From positions 1 through 56,612 of the forward strand of contig CAJUBP010000031.1 in the NCBI GenBank assembly GCA_910584585.1: a stretch of DNA of 56,612 nucleotides, given 5' to 3'. Numbering within the stretch: position 1 is the stretch's first letter; each line of letters opens with the position of its first letter. The translations under genes were made by a program, and so were the position numbers. The DNA is from an uncultured Lachnospiraceae bacterium. Its GTDB lineage: Bacteria; Bacillota; Clostridia; Lachnospirales; Lachnospiraceae. Shown in pieces: positions 48,441 to 56,529 of this stretch. The notes under the pieces are model-generated. The model saw nothing but the letters and a program-made list of their open reading frames with translations, was not told the DNA's origin and made no database searches.

Positions 48441-49244
48441 ATGATTACGGAACAGGAATTTCGTCGGATTGCAGTTTATGTAAAGCAGAAATACGGAATT
48501 GATCTCAGCGGAAAGCAGATCCTGGTGAACGGGAGGATGGAGAATTACCTTTTGCGGAATGGCTACAGCGGATATGATGAGTACATGACCAAGGTAGAGA
48601 ACAATCCCAAAGGGGAAGAGGCCAGGAACCTGATCAATGTATTAACCACCAACCATACATATTTTATGCGGGAGTCGGAACATCTGGATTACATGAAGCG
48701 GGTGATTCTTCCGCAGATTAAGGTGAAAGAAGCTTCCACCAGGGATGTGAGAATCTGGTCGGCTGCGTCCTCCACGGGAGAGGAGCCTTACAGCATTGCC
48801 ATGGTGCTGCGGGATTATTTCGGTCCGGAACCCCAGAAGTGGGACACCAGGGTGCTTGCCACAGATATTTCCACCAAGGTTCTGGAGAAGGCCCAGCGGG
48901 GCAAGTATTTAAAAGAACAGATAGAACCTCTGCCGGAGAGCTGGAAGAAACGGTATTTTAAAAAGGTGAACGATCTGGAGTATCAGGCGACAAAGGAGTT
49001 AAGGGGCGAAGTGATTTTCCGTCAGTTTAATCTGATGAATAAGTTTCCTTTCCATAAGAAATTTCATGTGGTGTTTATGAGAAACGTCATGATTTATTTT
49101 GACGAGGCAACAAAGCGTCAGCTCCTTTCCAGAGTCTATGATTTCCTGGAACCGGGAGGATATCTGTTTGTGGGGACGACGGAAGCGGTTGACAGAAAAG
49201 GGTTAAAGTTTCAATATGTAGAGCCGTCTATCTATCGAAAATAA
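48441..49244 (+). CDS. cheR: Chemoreceptor glutamate methyltransferase CheR
   Basis: A 267-residue SAM-dependent enzyme that methylates receptor glutamates. The N-terminal helical domain (about 1-70) is followed by TTNHTYFMRESEHLDYM, the SAM motif RIWSAASSTGEEPYSIAM, LATDISTKVLEKA and FRQFNLMNKFPFHKKF. It lacks a beta-subdomain extension for tethering, fitting the tetherless, Gram-positive type. It begins the che genes 91 bases after the REC-HD-GYP gene. A TTGACA at about 48361 hints at a local promoter, but no good -10 is at the right distance. Confidence 0.95.
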   Translation: MITEQEFRRIAVYVKQKYGIDLSGKQILVNGRMENYLLRNGYSGYDEYMTKVENNPKGEEARNLINVLTTNHTYFMRESEHLDYMKRVILPQIKVKEASTRDVRIWSAASSTGEEPYSIAMVLRDYFGPEPQKWDTRVLATDISTKVLEKAQRGKYLKEQIEPLPESWKKRYFKKVNDLEYQATKELRGEVIFRQFNLMNKFPFHKKFHVVFMRNVMIYFDEATKRQLLSRVYDFLEPGGYLFVGTTEAVDRKGLKFQYVEPSIYRK

Positions 49245-49267
49245 GTTGAAGAAAGCAGGTAAACAGG

Positions 49268-50281
49268 ATGCGTAAAATCAGAGTGCTAGTGGTAGATGAT
49301 TCAATGCTGTTTCGTAATCTGTTGGTACAGAGCCTGAGTGAAGATCCGTGTATAGAGGTTGTGGCGCAGGCAGGGGACGCCTACGCGGCCAGGGACGCAA
49401 TTTTGAAGTACCGTCCCGATGTTATGACATTGGATGTGGAGATGCCCAGAATGGGCGGAATTGAGTTCTTAAGAAAGCTGCTGCCTCAGTATCCGCTGCC
49501 AGTGGTTGTCATCAGCGCAATGGATGAGAAAGTGTTTGACGCCATGGAAGCGGGAGCCGTGGATTTTGTATGCAAGCCCAGTACGGTGGAGCGGGATAAG
49601 GTCAGTTCTTTTCTGCGGAAAGAGCTGGGAACCAAGATTAAGATTGCGTCAACAGTGAAGGTCGGAAGGCTGAAACGGGCAGAGGCGTTTCCGGTAAAGG
49701 GAGCTTCTAACGTGAAGAGCAATATGGTGATTGCCATCGGCGCTTCCACCGGCGGAACAGAAGCGATTTATGATGTGGTGCGCCAGTTTCGGAAAGATAT
49801 CCCGGGAGTGGTGATTGTACAGCACATGCCTCCTGGATTTACCCAAATGTACGCCAACCGGCTCAACAATCAGTGCCAGGTAGTGGTGAAGGAAGCTTCC
49901 ACCGGAGATCGGGTGCTGCCGGGGCAGGTGCTGATTGCGCCGGGGGATAAACAGATGCGTCTGATCAAAGTAAATGGGATGTATCAGGTAGAATGCAAGC
50001 ATGGACCGAAAGTCAGCGGCCATTGTCCTTCTGTGGATGTGCTGTTTCAGTCTGTGGCAAAAGCAGCGGGAAAGGAAGCGGTAGGCGTGATTCTCACCGG
50101 CATGGGCGGAGACGGCGCCAAAGGGCTTCTGGAGATGAGGAAAGCAGGAGCGGTTACCATCGGCCAGGACGAGGCAAGCTGCGTGGTGTATGGTATGCCT
50201 AAAGTTGCGTATGATATCGGAGCAGTGCAGTATCAGGCGGAACTTTCAAATATAGCAAATAAAGTATACAGTGTATTATAG
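49268..50281 (+). CDS. cheB: Chemotaxis methylesterase/deamidase CheB
   Basis: A 337-residue regulator-enzyme removing receptor methyl groups. The receiver domain (1-125) has VVDDSMLFRNLL, the phospho-acceptor in VMTLDVEMPRMGG and the Lys in CKPSTVE. The methylesterase domain has the catalytic Ser in IGASTGGTEAI, the His in VIVQHMPPGFT and the Asp in LTGMGGDGAKG. CheA phosphorylates and activates it. With cheR it forms the adaptation pair, 24 bases apart. Confidence 0.95.
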   Translation: MRKIRVLVVDDSMLFRNLLVQSLSEDPCIEVVAQAGDAYAARDAILKYRPDVMTLDVEMPRMGGIEFLRKLLPQYPLPVVVISAMDEKVFDAMEAGAVDFVCKPSTVERDKVSSFLRKELGTKIKIASTVKVGRLKRAEAFPVKGASNVKSNMVIAIGASTGGTEAIYDVVRQFRKDIPGVVIVQHMPPGFTQMYANRLNNQCQVVVKEASTGDRVLPGQVLIAPGDKQMRLIKVNGMYQVECKHGPKVSGHCPSVDVLFQSVAKAAGKEAVGVILTGMGGDGAKGLLEMRKAGAVTIGQDEASCVVYGMPKVAYDIGAVQYQAELSNIANKVYSVL

Positions 50282-50305
50282 GCAAACTAGAAAGGAGAAC
50301 AGGAT

Positions 50306-50698
50306 ATGAAAATATTACTGGCAGAGGACGATTTCGCCAGCCGCAAATTTATGACAAATTATCTGGAGAAATACGGAGACTGTGACATTACCGTAGATGG
50401 AGAAGAAGCGGTGGACGCCTTTTTAATGGCATTGGAAGACGGAGAACCTTATGATTTGATTTGTCTGGATGTTATGATGCCGGTGTTAGACGGCTATCAG
50501 GCGTTAAAAGCAATCCGGGACATTGAGAAGGAGCGGGGAATCCAGGGGAAAGACAGCGTTAAGATTATTATGACCACTGCGTTAAATGAAGAGAGAAATG
50601 TGAAGAAAGCATTTGAAATGGGATGTACGGTATACTCCGGCAAACCGATAGACCTGCAGAAATTTGAATTGATTTTAAAGAAATTGGAATTGATATGA
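50306..50698 (+). CDS. CheY-like single-domain response regulator
   Basis: A 130-residue stand-alone receiver: acidic pair in LLAEDDFASR, phospho-acceptor in LICLDVMMPVLDGY, Thr in IIMTTALNE and Lys in YSGKPIDL. Output proteins are not seen here. It may act as the diffusible CheY or as a phosphate sink of CheA. AAAGGAG lies before ATG 50306. Confidence 0.88.
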   Translation: MKILLAEDDFASRKFMTNYLEKYGDCDITVDGEEAVDAFLMALEDGEPYDLICLDVMMPVLDGYQALKAIRDIEKERGIQGKDSVKIIMTTALNEERNVKKAFEMGCTVYSGKPIDLQKFELILKKLELI

Positions 50699-50755
50699 TG
50701 ACAATGGCTGAATATATTTGCAAGAAGTACCATCAGGAAGAAGGGAGGCAGGAAA

Positions 50756-52894
50756 ATGGCAGAAGATTTTAATACAGACAGTATGCTGGATATGTTTCTT
50801 TATGAGAGCGAACAGCTGCTTGAGACATTACAGAATACTGTGTTGGAAAAGAAAGATGAAGATTGCTTTGATGAAACCTCTATCAATGAAATTTTCCGTG
50901 TCATGCATACCATAAAGGGGTCTTCGGGGATTATGATGTATGAAAACATCACCAAGGTATCCCACAAATTAGAAGATGTATTCTACTATTTAAGAGAATC
51001 GCATCCGGAGAATGTTCCGCATCTGGAGCTGGTGGATCATGTCCTTGATGTAGCTGATTTTATTACCGGTGAGCTGGATAAGATTAAGGAAGGCGAGGCG
51101 CCGGACGGGGACGAGACGAAGATTGTGGAGGAAATTGACAAATTTCTAAAGAGAATCAAGTCAGGCATTGAAGAGAAGGGGAATGAACTCCCGCCGGAGA
51201 ATACTTATGTGGAACCCAGCCAGTTCTATATTGCGCCTACCGGCACGGAAAGCTATAAATACTATAAGGCGTCCATTTATTACAGAAGCGATACCCAGAT
51301 GTGCAATATCCGGGCGTACACGGCAGTGTATTCTCTGAAAGAAATCACTGACGATATGGAATATATGCCGGATGACATTATTTCCAATGAAGACAGCGGG
51401 GCGGTTATCTTAGAGGACGGGTTCCATATGCTGATTAAGTGCCAGTGCAGCAGGGAGGAAATTCTCAGCGCGATCGGCGACACTTCCGGCATGGACCGGG
51501 TGGAGATTAACGACTGTACCCAGCAGGAATTTGAGATGGGCTTCCATGATCACGGGCCGGATCCTATTATCATTGAAATGGATGATAAAGAGAAAAAGGA
51601 CGGCGCCAAGAAAGAAGAGAAAAAAGAGCCTGCGCCCGGCGATTATGTCATTAAAGGGAAAGAAACCGGAAAAGGAAAGAAACTGGTGAAAAACCAGCCG
51701 AAGCCGTCTCCGAAACAGACCTATATCAGCGTAAATGTGGAGAAAATGGATGCGCTGATGGATATGATCGGAGAACTGGTTATCTCAGAAGCGGTTGTGC
51801 TGCAGAATCCCGATTTGAAAGTTCCGGGGCTGGATTTAACCAATTTCCAGAAAGCGTCCGGCCAGCTGGCCAAGATTACCACAGAGCTGCAGGATGTGAT
51901 TATGTCCATGCGTATGATGCCGCTGACCAATACGTTCCAGAAGATGAACCGTATCGTATTTGACGTTTCCAGAAAGCTTGGAAAAGACATTGAGCTGGAA
52001 GTCATCGGCGAGAATACGGAAGTTGATAAGAATATTATTGAACATATTTCCGATCCTCTGATGCATTTAATCCGAAATTCCGTGGATCATGGAATTGAGG
52101 AGAAAGAGGACCGTATTGCGGCAGGCAAGAATCCCCGGGGCAAGATTACGCTGGAGGCGAAAAACGAAGGCGGTAAGGTATATATCATTGTCAGGGACGA
52201 CGGAAAAGGCCTGAATAAGGAGGTTCTCTATAATAAAGCGAGAAACAACGGACTCATCGGCAACCGTCCCATGTCTGATTTTACGGACAAGGAAATCTAC
52301 CAGTTTATCACATTCGCGGGATTTTCCACCAAAGAGCAGGTGACAGAGTATTCCGGCCGGGGCGTGGGTATGGACGTGGTAGTGAAGAACATACAGGCCA
52401 TCGGCGGCAAGCTGGAAATCGACAGCATGGAGGGCGCCGGTTCTGAGATGATTATGAAGATTCCGCTGACATTGGCAATTATCAATGGAATTGTGATGCA
52501 GGCGGGGAATTCTACCTTTGTCATTGAGACAAACGCGGTAAAGGAATTTGTGAGAATCAATAAGGATACCATTGTAAGGGAGCCGGACGGCGAAGAGTAT
52601 GTGATGCTCCGAGGCGAGTGCTATCCGTTTATCAGGCTGAATGAGATGTATCATTTGCCGGGTTCCAATACGGATATTGAAGACGGTATCGTTGTAGTGT
52701 TAGAGCACGAAAATAAATATATCGGTGTATTTATTGACCAGTTAATTGCAGAACAGGAGATTGTAGTTAAACCGATTCCTTCCTACATTAAGAAAGTGCA
52801 GGGGCTTTCCGGATGCACCCAGCTTGGGGATGGAAGCATTGCATTGATTCTGGATATTGCAGGGTTAATTGCCGGACAGGAAAGGAGTAGTTAA
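50756..52894 (+). CDS. cheA: Chemotaxis histidine kinase CheA
   Basis: A 712-residue multi-domain kinase. P1/Hpt has His51 in FRVMHTIKGSSGIMM. A P2-like region (about 160-270; TQMCNIRAYTAVYSL) is joined by a Lys/Glu-rich linker (KEKKDGAKKEEKKEPA). P3 dimerisation (VEKMDALMDMIGELVISEA) and the HATPase (HLIRNSVDHGIE, VRDDGKGLN, GRGVGMDVV) follow, with a CheW-like P5 at the C-terminus (MQAGNSTFVIETNAV). It senses receptor state with CheW and phosphorylates CheY and CheB. A gap of 57 bases separates it from the CheY-like gene, and cheW follows after three bases. Confidence 0.96.
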   Translation: MAEDFNTDSMLDMFLYESEQLLETLQNTVLEKKDEDCFDETSINEIFRVMHTIKGSSGIMMYENITKVSHKLEDVFYYLRESHPENVPHLELVDHVLDVADFITGELDKIKEGEAPDGDETKIVEEIDKFLKRIKSGIEEKGNELPPENTYVEPSQFYIAPTGTESYKYYKASIYYRSDTQMCNIRAYTAVYSLKEITDDMEYMPDDIISNEDSGAVILEDGFHMLIKCQCSREEILSAIGDTSGMDRVEINDCTQQEFEMGFHDHGPDPIIIEMDDKEKKDGAKKEEKKEPAPGDYVIKGKETGKGKKLVKNQPKPSPKQTYISVNVEKMDALMDMIGELVISEAVVLQNPDLKVPGLDLTNFQKASGQLAKITTELQDVIMSMRMMPLTNTFQKMNRIVFDVSRKLGKDIELEVIGENTEVDKNIIEHISDPLMHLIRNSVDHGIEEKEDRIAAGKNPRGKITLEAKNEGGKVYIIVRDDGKGLNKEVLYNKARNNGLIGNRPMSDFTDKEIYQFITFAGFSTKEQVTEYSGRGVGMDVVVKNIQAIGGKLEIDSMEGAGSEMIMKIPLTLAIINGIVMQAGNSTFVIETNAVKEFVRINKDTIVREPDGEEYVMLRGECYPFIRLNEMYHLPGSNTDIEDGIVVVLEHENKYIGVFIDQLIAEQEIVVKPIPSYIKKVQGLSGCTQLGDGSIALILDIAGLIAGQERSS

Positions 52895-52897
52895 GCC

Positions 52898-53404
52898 ATG
52901 GCAGAAGAATTGATGGATGTATTGGATGAAATAGATGATTTGGAAGAAGACGATTCACAGAAAGGAATGTTTATGACGTTCCGGATTGGGGATGAGTGTT
53001 ACGGAATTGCCATTGAGTATGTCAATGAAATCATCAGCAACCAGGTGATCACCCCAGTTCCGGAAGTGGATGACTATATTAAGGGATTGATTAATATTAG
53101 GGGAAAAATTATACCGGTGATTGACGTAAAAATACGTTTTAAGCAAGAACCCTTTCAGTATATGGAGCGCACCTGCATTATCGTAATTGATGTAAAAGGA
53201 ACAATGGTAGGGTTGATTGTAGAGCAGATTGCAGATGTGATTACCATTGATGAGAAAGATATCATCCCGCCTCCATCGTTGAATCAAACCAGTTATGGGA
53301 AAGACAAATATGTAATTGGCCTGGTAAGGGTGGCAGATGAGGTGAAATTATTATTAAGCCCGGAAAAACTTATCAGTGATGAAGATCCGTCTGCATTGGA
53401 ATAA
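52898..53404 (+). CDS. cheW: Chemotaxis coupling protein CheW
   Basis: A 168-residue adaptor joining CheA to the receptor. An acidic N-terminus of about 25 residues precedes the SH3-like fold with FRIGDECYGIAIEYVNEI, the signature LINIRGKIIPVIDVKIRF, and VGLIVEQIADVITI. The receptor gene follows 40 bases on with its own AAGGAGG. Confidence 0.95.
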   Translation: MAEELMDVLDEIDDLEEDDSQKGMFMTFRIGDECYGIAIEYVNEIISNQVITPVPEVDDYIKGLINIRGKIIPVIDVKIRFKQEPFQYMERTCIIVIDVKGTMVGLIVEQIADVITIDEKDIIPPPSLNQTSYGKDKYVIGLVRVADEVKLLLSPEKLISDEDPSALE

Positions 53405-53444
53405 GTCTGACATCAGGTGGATACATGAAGGAGGATGTGAAGCA

Positions 53445-54770
53445 ATGAAAAATATGAAGATAAGAACACGGCTGTTTGCAGGATTTGGGGGAATTTCTTT
53501 GTTGATCCTGGTATTGGGGATTATGAGTTTCCGTCTTTTATCCGGTACAGACACGGAGACAAGGATTGAGCAGGCGCTTGTGCTGGGCGTGACATTGGTT
53601 GCATTGTTGATCAGCGTGACAATGTCCGTTACGATTATGAGGGATATCCGTAAATCATTGGATACTTTGCTCAATGCGGCAAAGGAGATTGCAGCGGGAA
53701 ACGCCAACATTACATTGACCAAATACAAAGAAGATGAATTTGGGGAAGTGGTGGATGAATTCCAGAATATTATTAATAACATTAAATACCAGGGTGAAAT
53801 TTCCAGGATGATTGCGCAGGGAGATTTGACGGCTGACGTGAAAGTGAACGGGGAGAAAGACATACTGGGCAATGCGTTGGATGATATTATCCGGGAAAAC
53901 AACAAGATGCTTTCTGACATTAGGGAATCCACTATGCAGGTAACGGTAGGATCTGAGCAGGTGTCAGACGCAAGCCAGGCATTGGCGCAGGGGGCAACCC
54001 AGCAGGCAAGCGCAACCCAGGAAATTACCGCTTCTATGAATGAGATTGCGGAGAGAACAAAGGTAAATACGGATCAGATCAATGAAGCCAATGATTTGGT
54101 GGAGGACATGGGGAAAGAGGCTATTGTTATCAATGACAGCATGACGGAAATGATGGGAGCTATGACGGACATTAACGAGGCTTCCGAAAATATTTCCAAG
54201 ATTATCAAGGTAATTGATGATATTGCGTTCCAGACAAATATTCTTGCATTGAACGCGGCAGTTGAGGCAGCCAGGGCAGGAGTCCACGGCAAAGGCTTTG
54301 CAGTGGTAGCGGAAGAAGTGAGAAATCTTGCAGGCAAGAGCGCGTCTGCAGCCAGCGAAACAGCAGAGATGATCGAGGATTCCATTCACAAAGTGGTGCT
54401 TGGTTCCAAACTGGCAGAGGAGACCAGCGGTTCTCTTTCTGAGATTATGAACAAGATTGAACAGGTGGTGGAATTAACCCACAGCATTGCGGTGGCTTCC
54501 AATGATCAGGCTACAGCGGTAACCCAGATTGATCAGGCCATCAACCAGGTATCTCAGGTAACCCAGACCAATTCGGCCACCAGTGAGGAATGCGCGGCAG
54601 CCAGCGAAGAGTTGTCCAATCAGGCTGCAACCTTGCGCCGGCTGGTTGGCAATTACAAGCTGAAGAATACGGAGACTGGATTTGGCAGTGTGCCGAGTAC
54701 AAACAACTATCATGAGCCGGAGGAGAATGAGAAGATAATTTCTCTGGAAGGAGATTTCGGGAAATACTAG
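53445..54770 (+). CDS. Methyl-accepting chemotaxis protein without extracellular sensor domain
   Basis: A 441-residue receptor. Two membrane helices (about 11-29 and 44-65) are separated by only about 14 residues, so there is no room for a ligand-binding domain. Two HAMP-like segments (about 66-165) precede the signalling domain with the hairpin tip DDIAFQTNILALNAAVEAARAG and GFAVVAEEVRNLAGKS. ATG 53445 follows AAGGAGG; the earlier frame overlaps cheW. Signals may come through the membrane, a partner protein or the upstream PAS kinase. The stop codon lies within the left end of palindrome B1. Confidence 0.95.
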   Translation: MKNMKIRTRLFAGFGGISLLILVLGIMSFRLLSGTDTETRIEQALVLGVTLVALLISVTMSVTIMRDIRKSLDTLLNAAKEIAAGNANITLTKYKEDEFGEVVDEFQNIINNIKYQGEISRMIAQGDLTADVKVNGEKDILGNALDDIIRENNKMLSDIRESTMQVTVGSEQVSDASQALAQGATQQASATQEITASMNEIAERTKVNTDQINEANDLVEDMGKEAIVINDSMTEMMGAMTDINEASENISKIIKVIDDIAFQTNILALNAAVEAARAGVHGKGFAVVAEEVRNLAGKSASAASETAEMIEDSIHKVVLGSKLAEETSGSLSEIMNKIEQVVELTHSIAVASNDQATAVTQIDQAINQVSQVTQTNSATSEECAAASEELSNQAATLRRLVGNYKLKNTETGFGSVPSTNNYHEPEENEKIISLEGDFGKY

Positions 54771-54932
54771 AGCGTGTTTTAAAATTGCTTTCCGCAAGAT
54801 GTCGTCCCAATTTACATCAGATTTTATGCTGGATTTAGGAGGTGTAGTGGGCTACATTGACTAAATTCAGCATGAAATCTGGTGTGAAGTGGGGCGGCAG
54901 ATTGCGGGAATGAATTTTAAGACACACTCTAG
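54767..54932. repeat. Family B palindrome, full copy B1
   Basis: A near-continuous hairpin of 166 bases: outer ends CTAGAGCGTGTTTTAAAATT and AATTTTAAGACACACTCTAG pair with two wobbles, and arms of about 75 bases pair at most positions inwards to CTAAAT. The tip TGTAG-TGGG-CTACA is itself a hairpin. Another left end, CTAGAGCGTGTTTGAAC, is fused immediately after it (54929-54945). No open frame inside. Confidence 0.75.
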
Positions 54933-54957
54933 AGCGTGTTTGAACAACAGAAGCAAA

Positions 54958-55005
54958 CAAAAGGCTGCCGCAGAAAGGGACTTTCCTTTCTGCGGCAGCC
55001 TTTTG
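54958..55005. terminator. Strong bidirectional terminator
   Basis: A perfect 21-bp stem (54958-54978 with 54985-55005) with loop GACTTT. One arm contains GGCTGCCGCAGAAAGG. The flanks are T-rich on the plus strand and A/T-rich on the minus, so it can end the chemosensory transcript and any transcript from the VOC remnant. Confidence 0.75.
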
Positions 55006-55008
55006 CTG

Positions 55009-55122
55009 TCAGTAATTGTTTTTCTGCTGTACTGGCGTTCCAACCTCAATTAGATTTCCGTCTGGATCGTAGAAGCGGACCACTTTCTGCCCCCAGCTGT
55101 GCTCCATTAATTGATTCACATA
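55009..55122 (-). pseudogene. C-terminal remnant of a VOC/glyoxalase-fold protein
   Basis: The minus strand reads VNQLMEHSWGQKVVRFYD followed by PDGNLIEVGTP, the characteristic end of glyoxalase/bleomycin-resistance family proteins, then a stop at 55009-55011. In frame upstream is TAG at 55123-55125, with no sign of the N-terminal half. Only about 37 codons survive, so this is a decayed 3' end. The Fic gene lies just upstream on the same strand. Confidence 0.65.
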
Positions 55123-55205
55123 CTATTCCATTAAAGTTTTCGTTTGTGTATCAATGATAGAACTGGGAATGGTACGATGGGAAGTTCAAAAAGAAGCTGC
55201 CGGAT

Positions 55206-56021
55206 TCAAGTCTCCTCCATGTTCTGAGCTTGTAACTTTTCCAGGCTTAGTTGGATGTTTGTATTGGTGGCGTGAACCTTTTTGCGCGTGACTTGTTTCA
55301 TCCATGTCTTTGCCGTCTGCCAATGCAGGAAAGCGCAGAGCGGTTCCAGATCCTGACGCATGTCCCATGCCTCCAACGCTTCGTAATAACTTTTCCGGTC
55401 TTCCTCATGTATCGTAATAGGAGGGTGGTTGTGGAGAACAAGGAAATAATTCATTGCAAGTCTCCCTGCGCGGCCGTTGCCGTCTGCAAACGGATGAATA
55501 TTTTCAAACTTAGCATGAAAATACGCCGCCGCTGCCAGCGCTTTGCTGTCAGGGATTTCCGTAAGCTCCGAAAGCAGCTCGTCCATTTCTTCTGCAACGT
55601 CTTCCGGCGGCGCGCCCACTTCTTCCCGTCCCGTAACGTAGTCATGGCGCTTATATTCTCCTGGCCGCTCTCCCAACTGGTAATGCCTCGTGTCATAAGT
55701 ATTCAATGTTAGCTTCTGCTGAAATTCTTTTATCAGCCCCTCATTCATCGGGTGTCTGTCCTGAAACGCTGTAAGGAATAATTCATAAGCTTCTTTTGCG
55801 TTGCGTATTTCAAACAGGGTGCGCAGGTCGCCCGTATAGGAAGTCACCCTGTCATGCTCAAAAATTTCCCGTGTGTCATGGTAAGTAATGTTCTCATTCT
55901 CTAGTTTGCCGGAATGGTAAGCAAACGCTATGCTGTGCCCATTCAAAGCCTCTGCAAGCTCAGCGCCATTTGTGATGTTCCTGTCCTGCCATAATGAGAC
56001 GGCATTTTCATAATCAGTCAT
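55206..56021 (-). CDS. Fic-domain protein with N-terminal inhibitory motif
   Basis: A 271-residue Fic protein, predicted to transfer AMP (or another phosphate-linked group) to target proteins. The catalytic motif HPFADGNGRAGR (176-187) is complete, with catalytic His176. The N-terminal SGKLEN (37-42) fits the (S/T)xxxE(G/N) inhibitory helix of class II Fic proteins, so activity should be self-restrained. The flap region (TYDTRHYQLGERPGEYKRHDY) resembles the substrate-binding beta-hairpin. No antitoxin gene is adjacent, consistent with built-in inhibition. AGAGG precedes the ATG on the minus strand. Target unknown. Confidence 0.92.
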   Translation of the reverse strand: MTDYENAVSLWQDRNITNGAELAEALNGHSIAFAYHSGKLENENITYHDTREIFEHDRVTSYTGDLRTLFEIRNAKEAYELFLTAFQDRHPMNEGLIKEFQQKLTLNTYDTRHYQLGERPGEYKRHDYVTGREEVGAPPEDVAEEMDELLSELTEIPDSKALAAAAYFHAKFENIHPFADGNGRAGRLAMNYFLVLHNHPPITIHEEDRKSYYEALEAWDMRQDLEPLCAFLHWQTAKTWMKQVTRKKVHATNTNIQLSLEKLQAQNMEET

Positions 56022-56180
56022 ATAAAAACCTCTTTTATTTTACCATATGCAGGAGAAAGATGCCATGTTTGCCTATAAAAGTTTGGAATATGTATAATTG
56101 CGGCAGCGGTGGCATATGGACTGATTTATATAGCGCTTATATTGCTTATAATAGTACTTATCCGGGTATGGTAAAATAGC

Positions 56181-56209
56181 TTGTCCGATAGCGGAAATTG
56201 TGTTATATT
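56181..56209 (+). promoter_or_regulatory. Promoter of the holin-like toxin mRNA
   Basis: TTGTCC (56181-56186), 17 bases and TATATT (56204-56209), giving a leader of about 90 bases. Confidence 0.6.
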
Positions 56210-56260
56210 GTCGATATGGGAAAACGATAGAGCCAGGCGGCTTTACCCCTCTTATTTTTC

Positions 56261-56300
56261 GGAGGGTTCAAAGTAGCCCTCCAGACGAAAGAAAGGAGGG
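56261..56300 (+). promoter_or_regulatory. Leader hairpin that can alternate with the toxin ribosome site
   Basis: GGAGGG (56261-56266) pairs with CCCTCC (56277-56282). The ribosome site GGAGGG at 56295-56300 is identical to the first arm, so the same CCCTCC can pair with either. This allows translation to be switched off in an alternative fold; inferred from complementarity. Confidence 0.5.
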
Positions 56301-56307
56301 TGATTCA

Positions 56308-56400
56308 ATGGTTACATACTCCGAGCTGATTCAGACTGGAATATTCATTGTTGCCCTTGTTGGTTTATGCTATACAATCTTCAAGGGAAAAAAGAAATAG
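56308..56400 (+). CDS. Putative holin-like toxin (Hol_Tox type)
   Basis: A 30-residue membrane peptide: MVTYSELIQTGIFIVALVG, then a short hydrophobic stretch and a Lys-rich tail (FKGKKK). The VTYSEL start, single membrane helix and basic end match the Hol_Tox family, whose members behave as type I toxins or holin-like peptides. GAAAGGAGGG is at optimal distance from ATG 56308. An apparent antisense gene overlaps its 3' end (see 56390-56529), the usual arrangement for type I toxin-antitoxin pairs such as txpA/ratA. Expression would depolarise or damage the membrane; this is family knowledge. Confidence 0.75.
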   Translation: MVTYSELIQTGIFIVALVGLCYTIFKGKKK

Positions 56401-56529
56401 CCGCCACTACTCACAATAGTGACGGCATACCTCTTATGAGGTAAAAAATCATTTATTCGGGAGTAGAGCCGCTTCTATGGCTTTCCCTTTTCTTATATCC
56501 AATATAGCACATCTGCGGGCAGGAAGCAA
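56390..56529 (-). ncRNA. Candidate antisense antitoxin RNA
   Basis: Minus-strand TTGCTT (56524-56529), 17 bases and TATATT (56501-56506) form a promoter. The transcript (start about 56494) would run through AGCC/GGCT and ACCTC/GAGGT hairpins and end at GCCGTCACTA / TAGTGGCGGC (56400-56426), followed by CTATTTCTTTTTT. It is complementary to the 3' part of the toxin mRNA for about 90-100 bases. Only sequence signals support it. Confidence 0.6.
56400..56494 (+). terminator. Shared terminator region of the toxin locus
   Basis: The nine-of-ten-bp stem 56400-56409 with 56417-56426 serves the minus transcript. On the plus strand, AGCC-GCTTCTAT-GGCT followed by TTCCCTTTTCTT (56467-56494) ends the toxin mRNA. 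The remaining bases to 56612 hold a CAGCC-TTTC-GGCTG hairpin (about 56568-56582) and no recognised gene. Confidence 0.55.
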
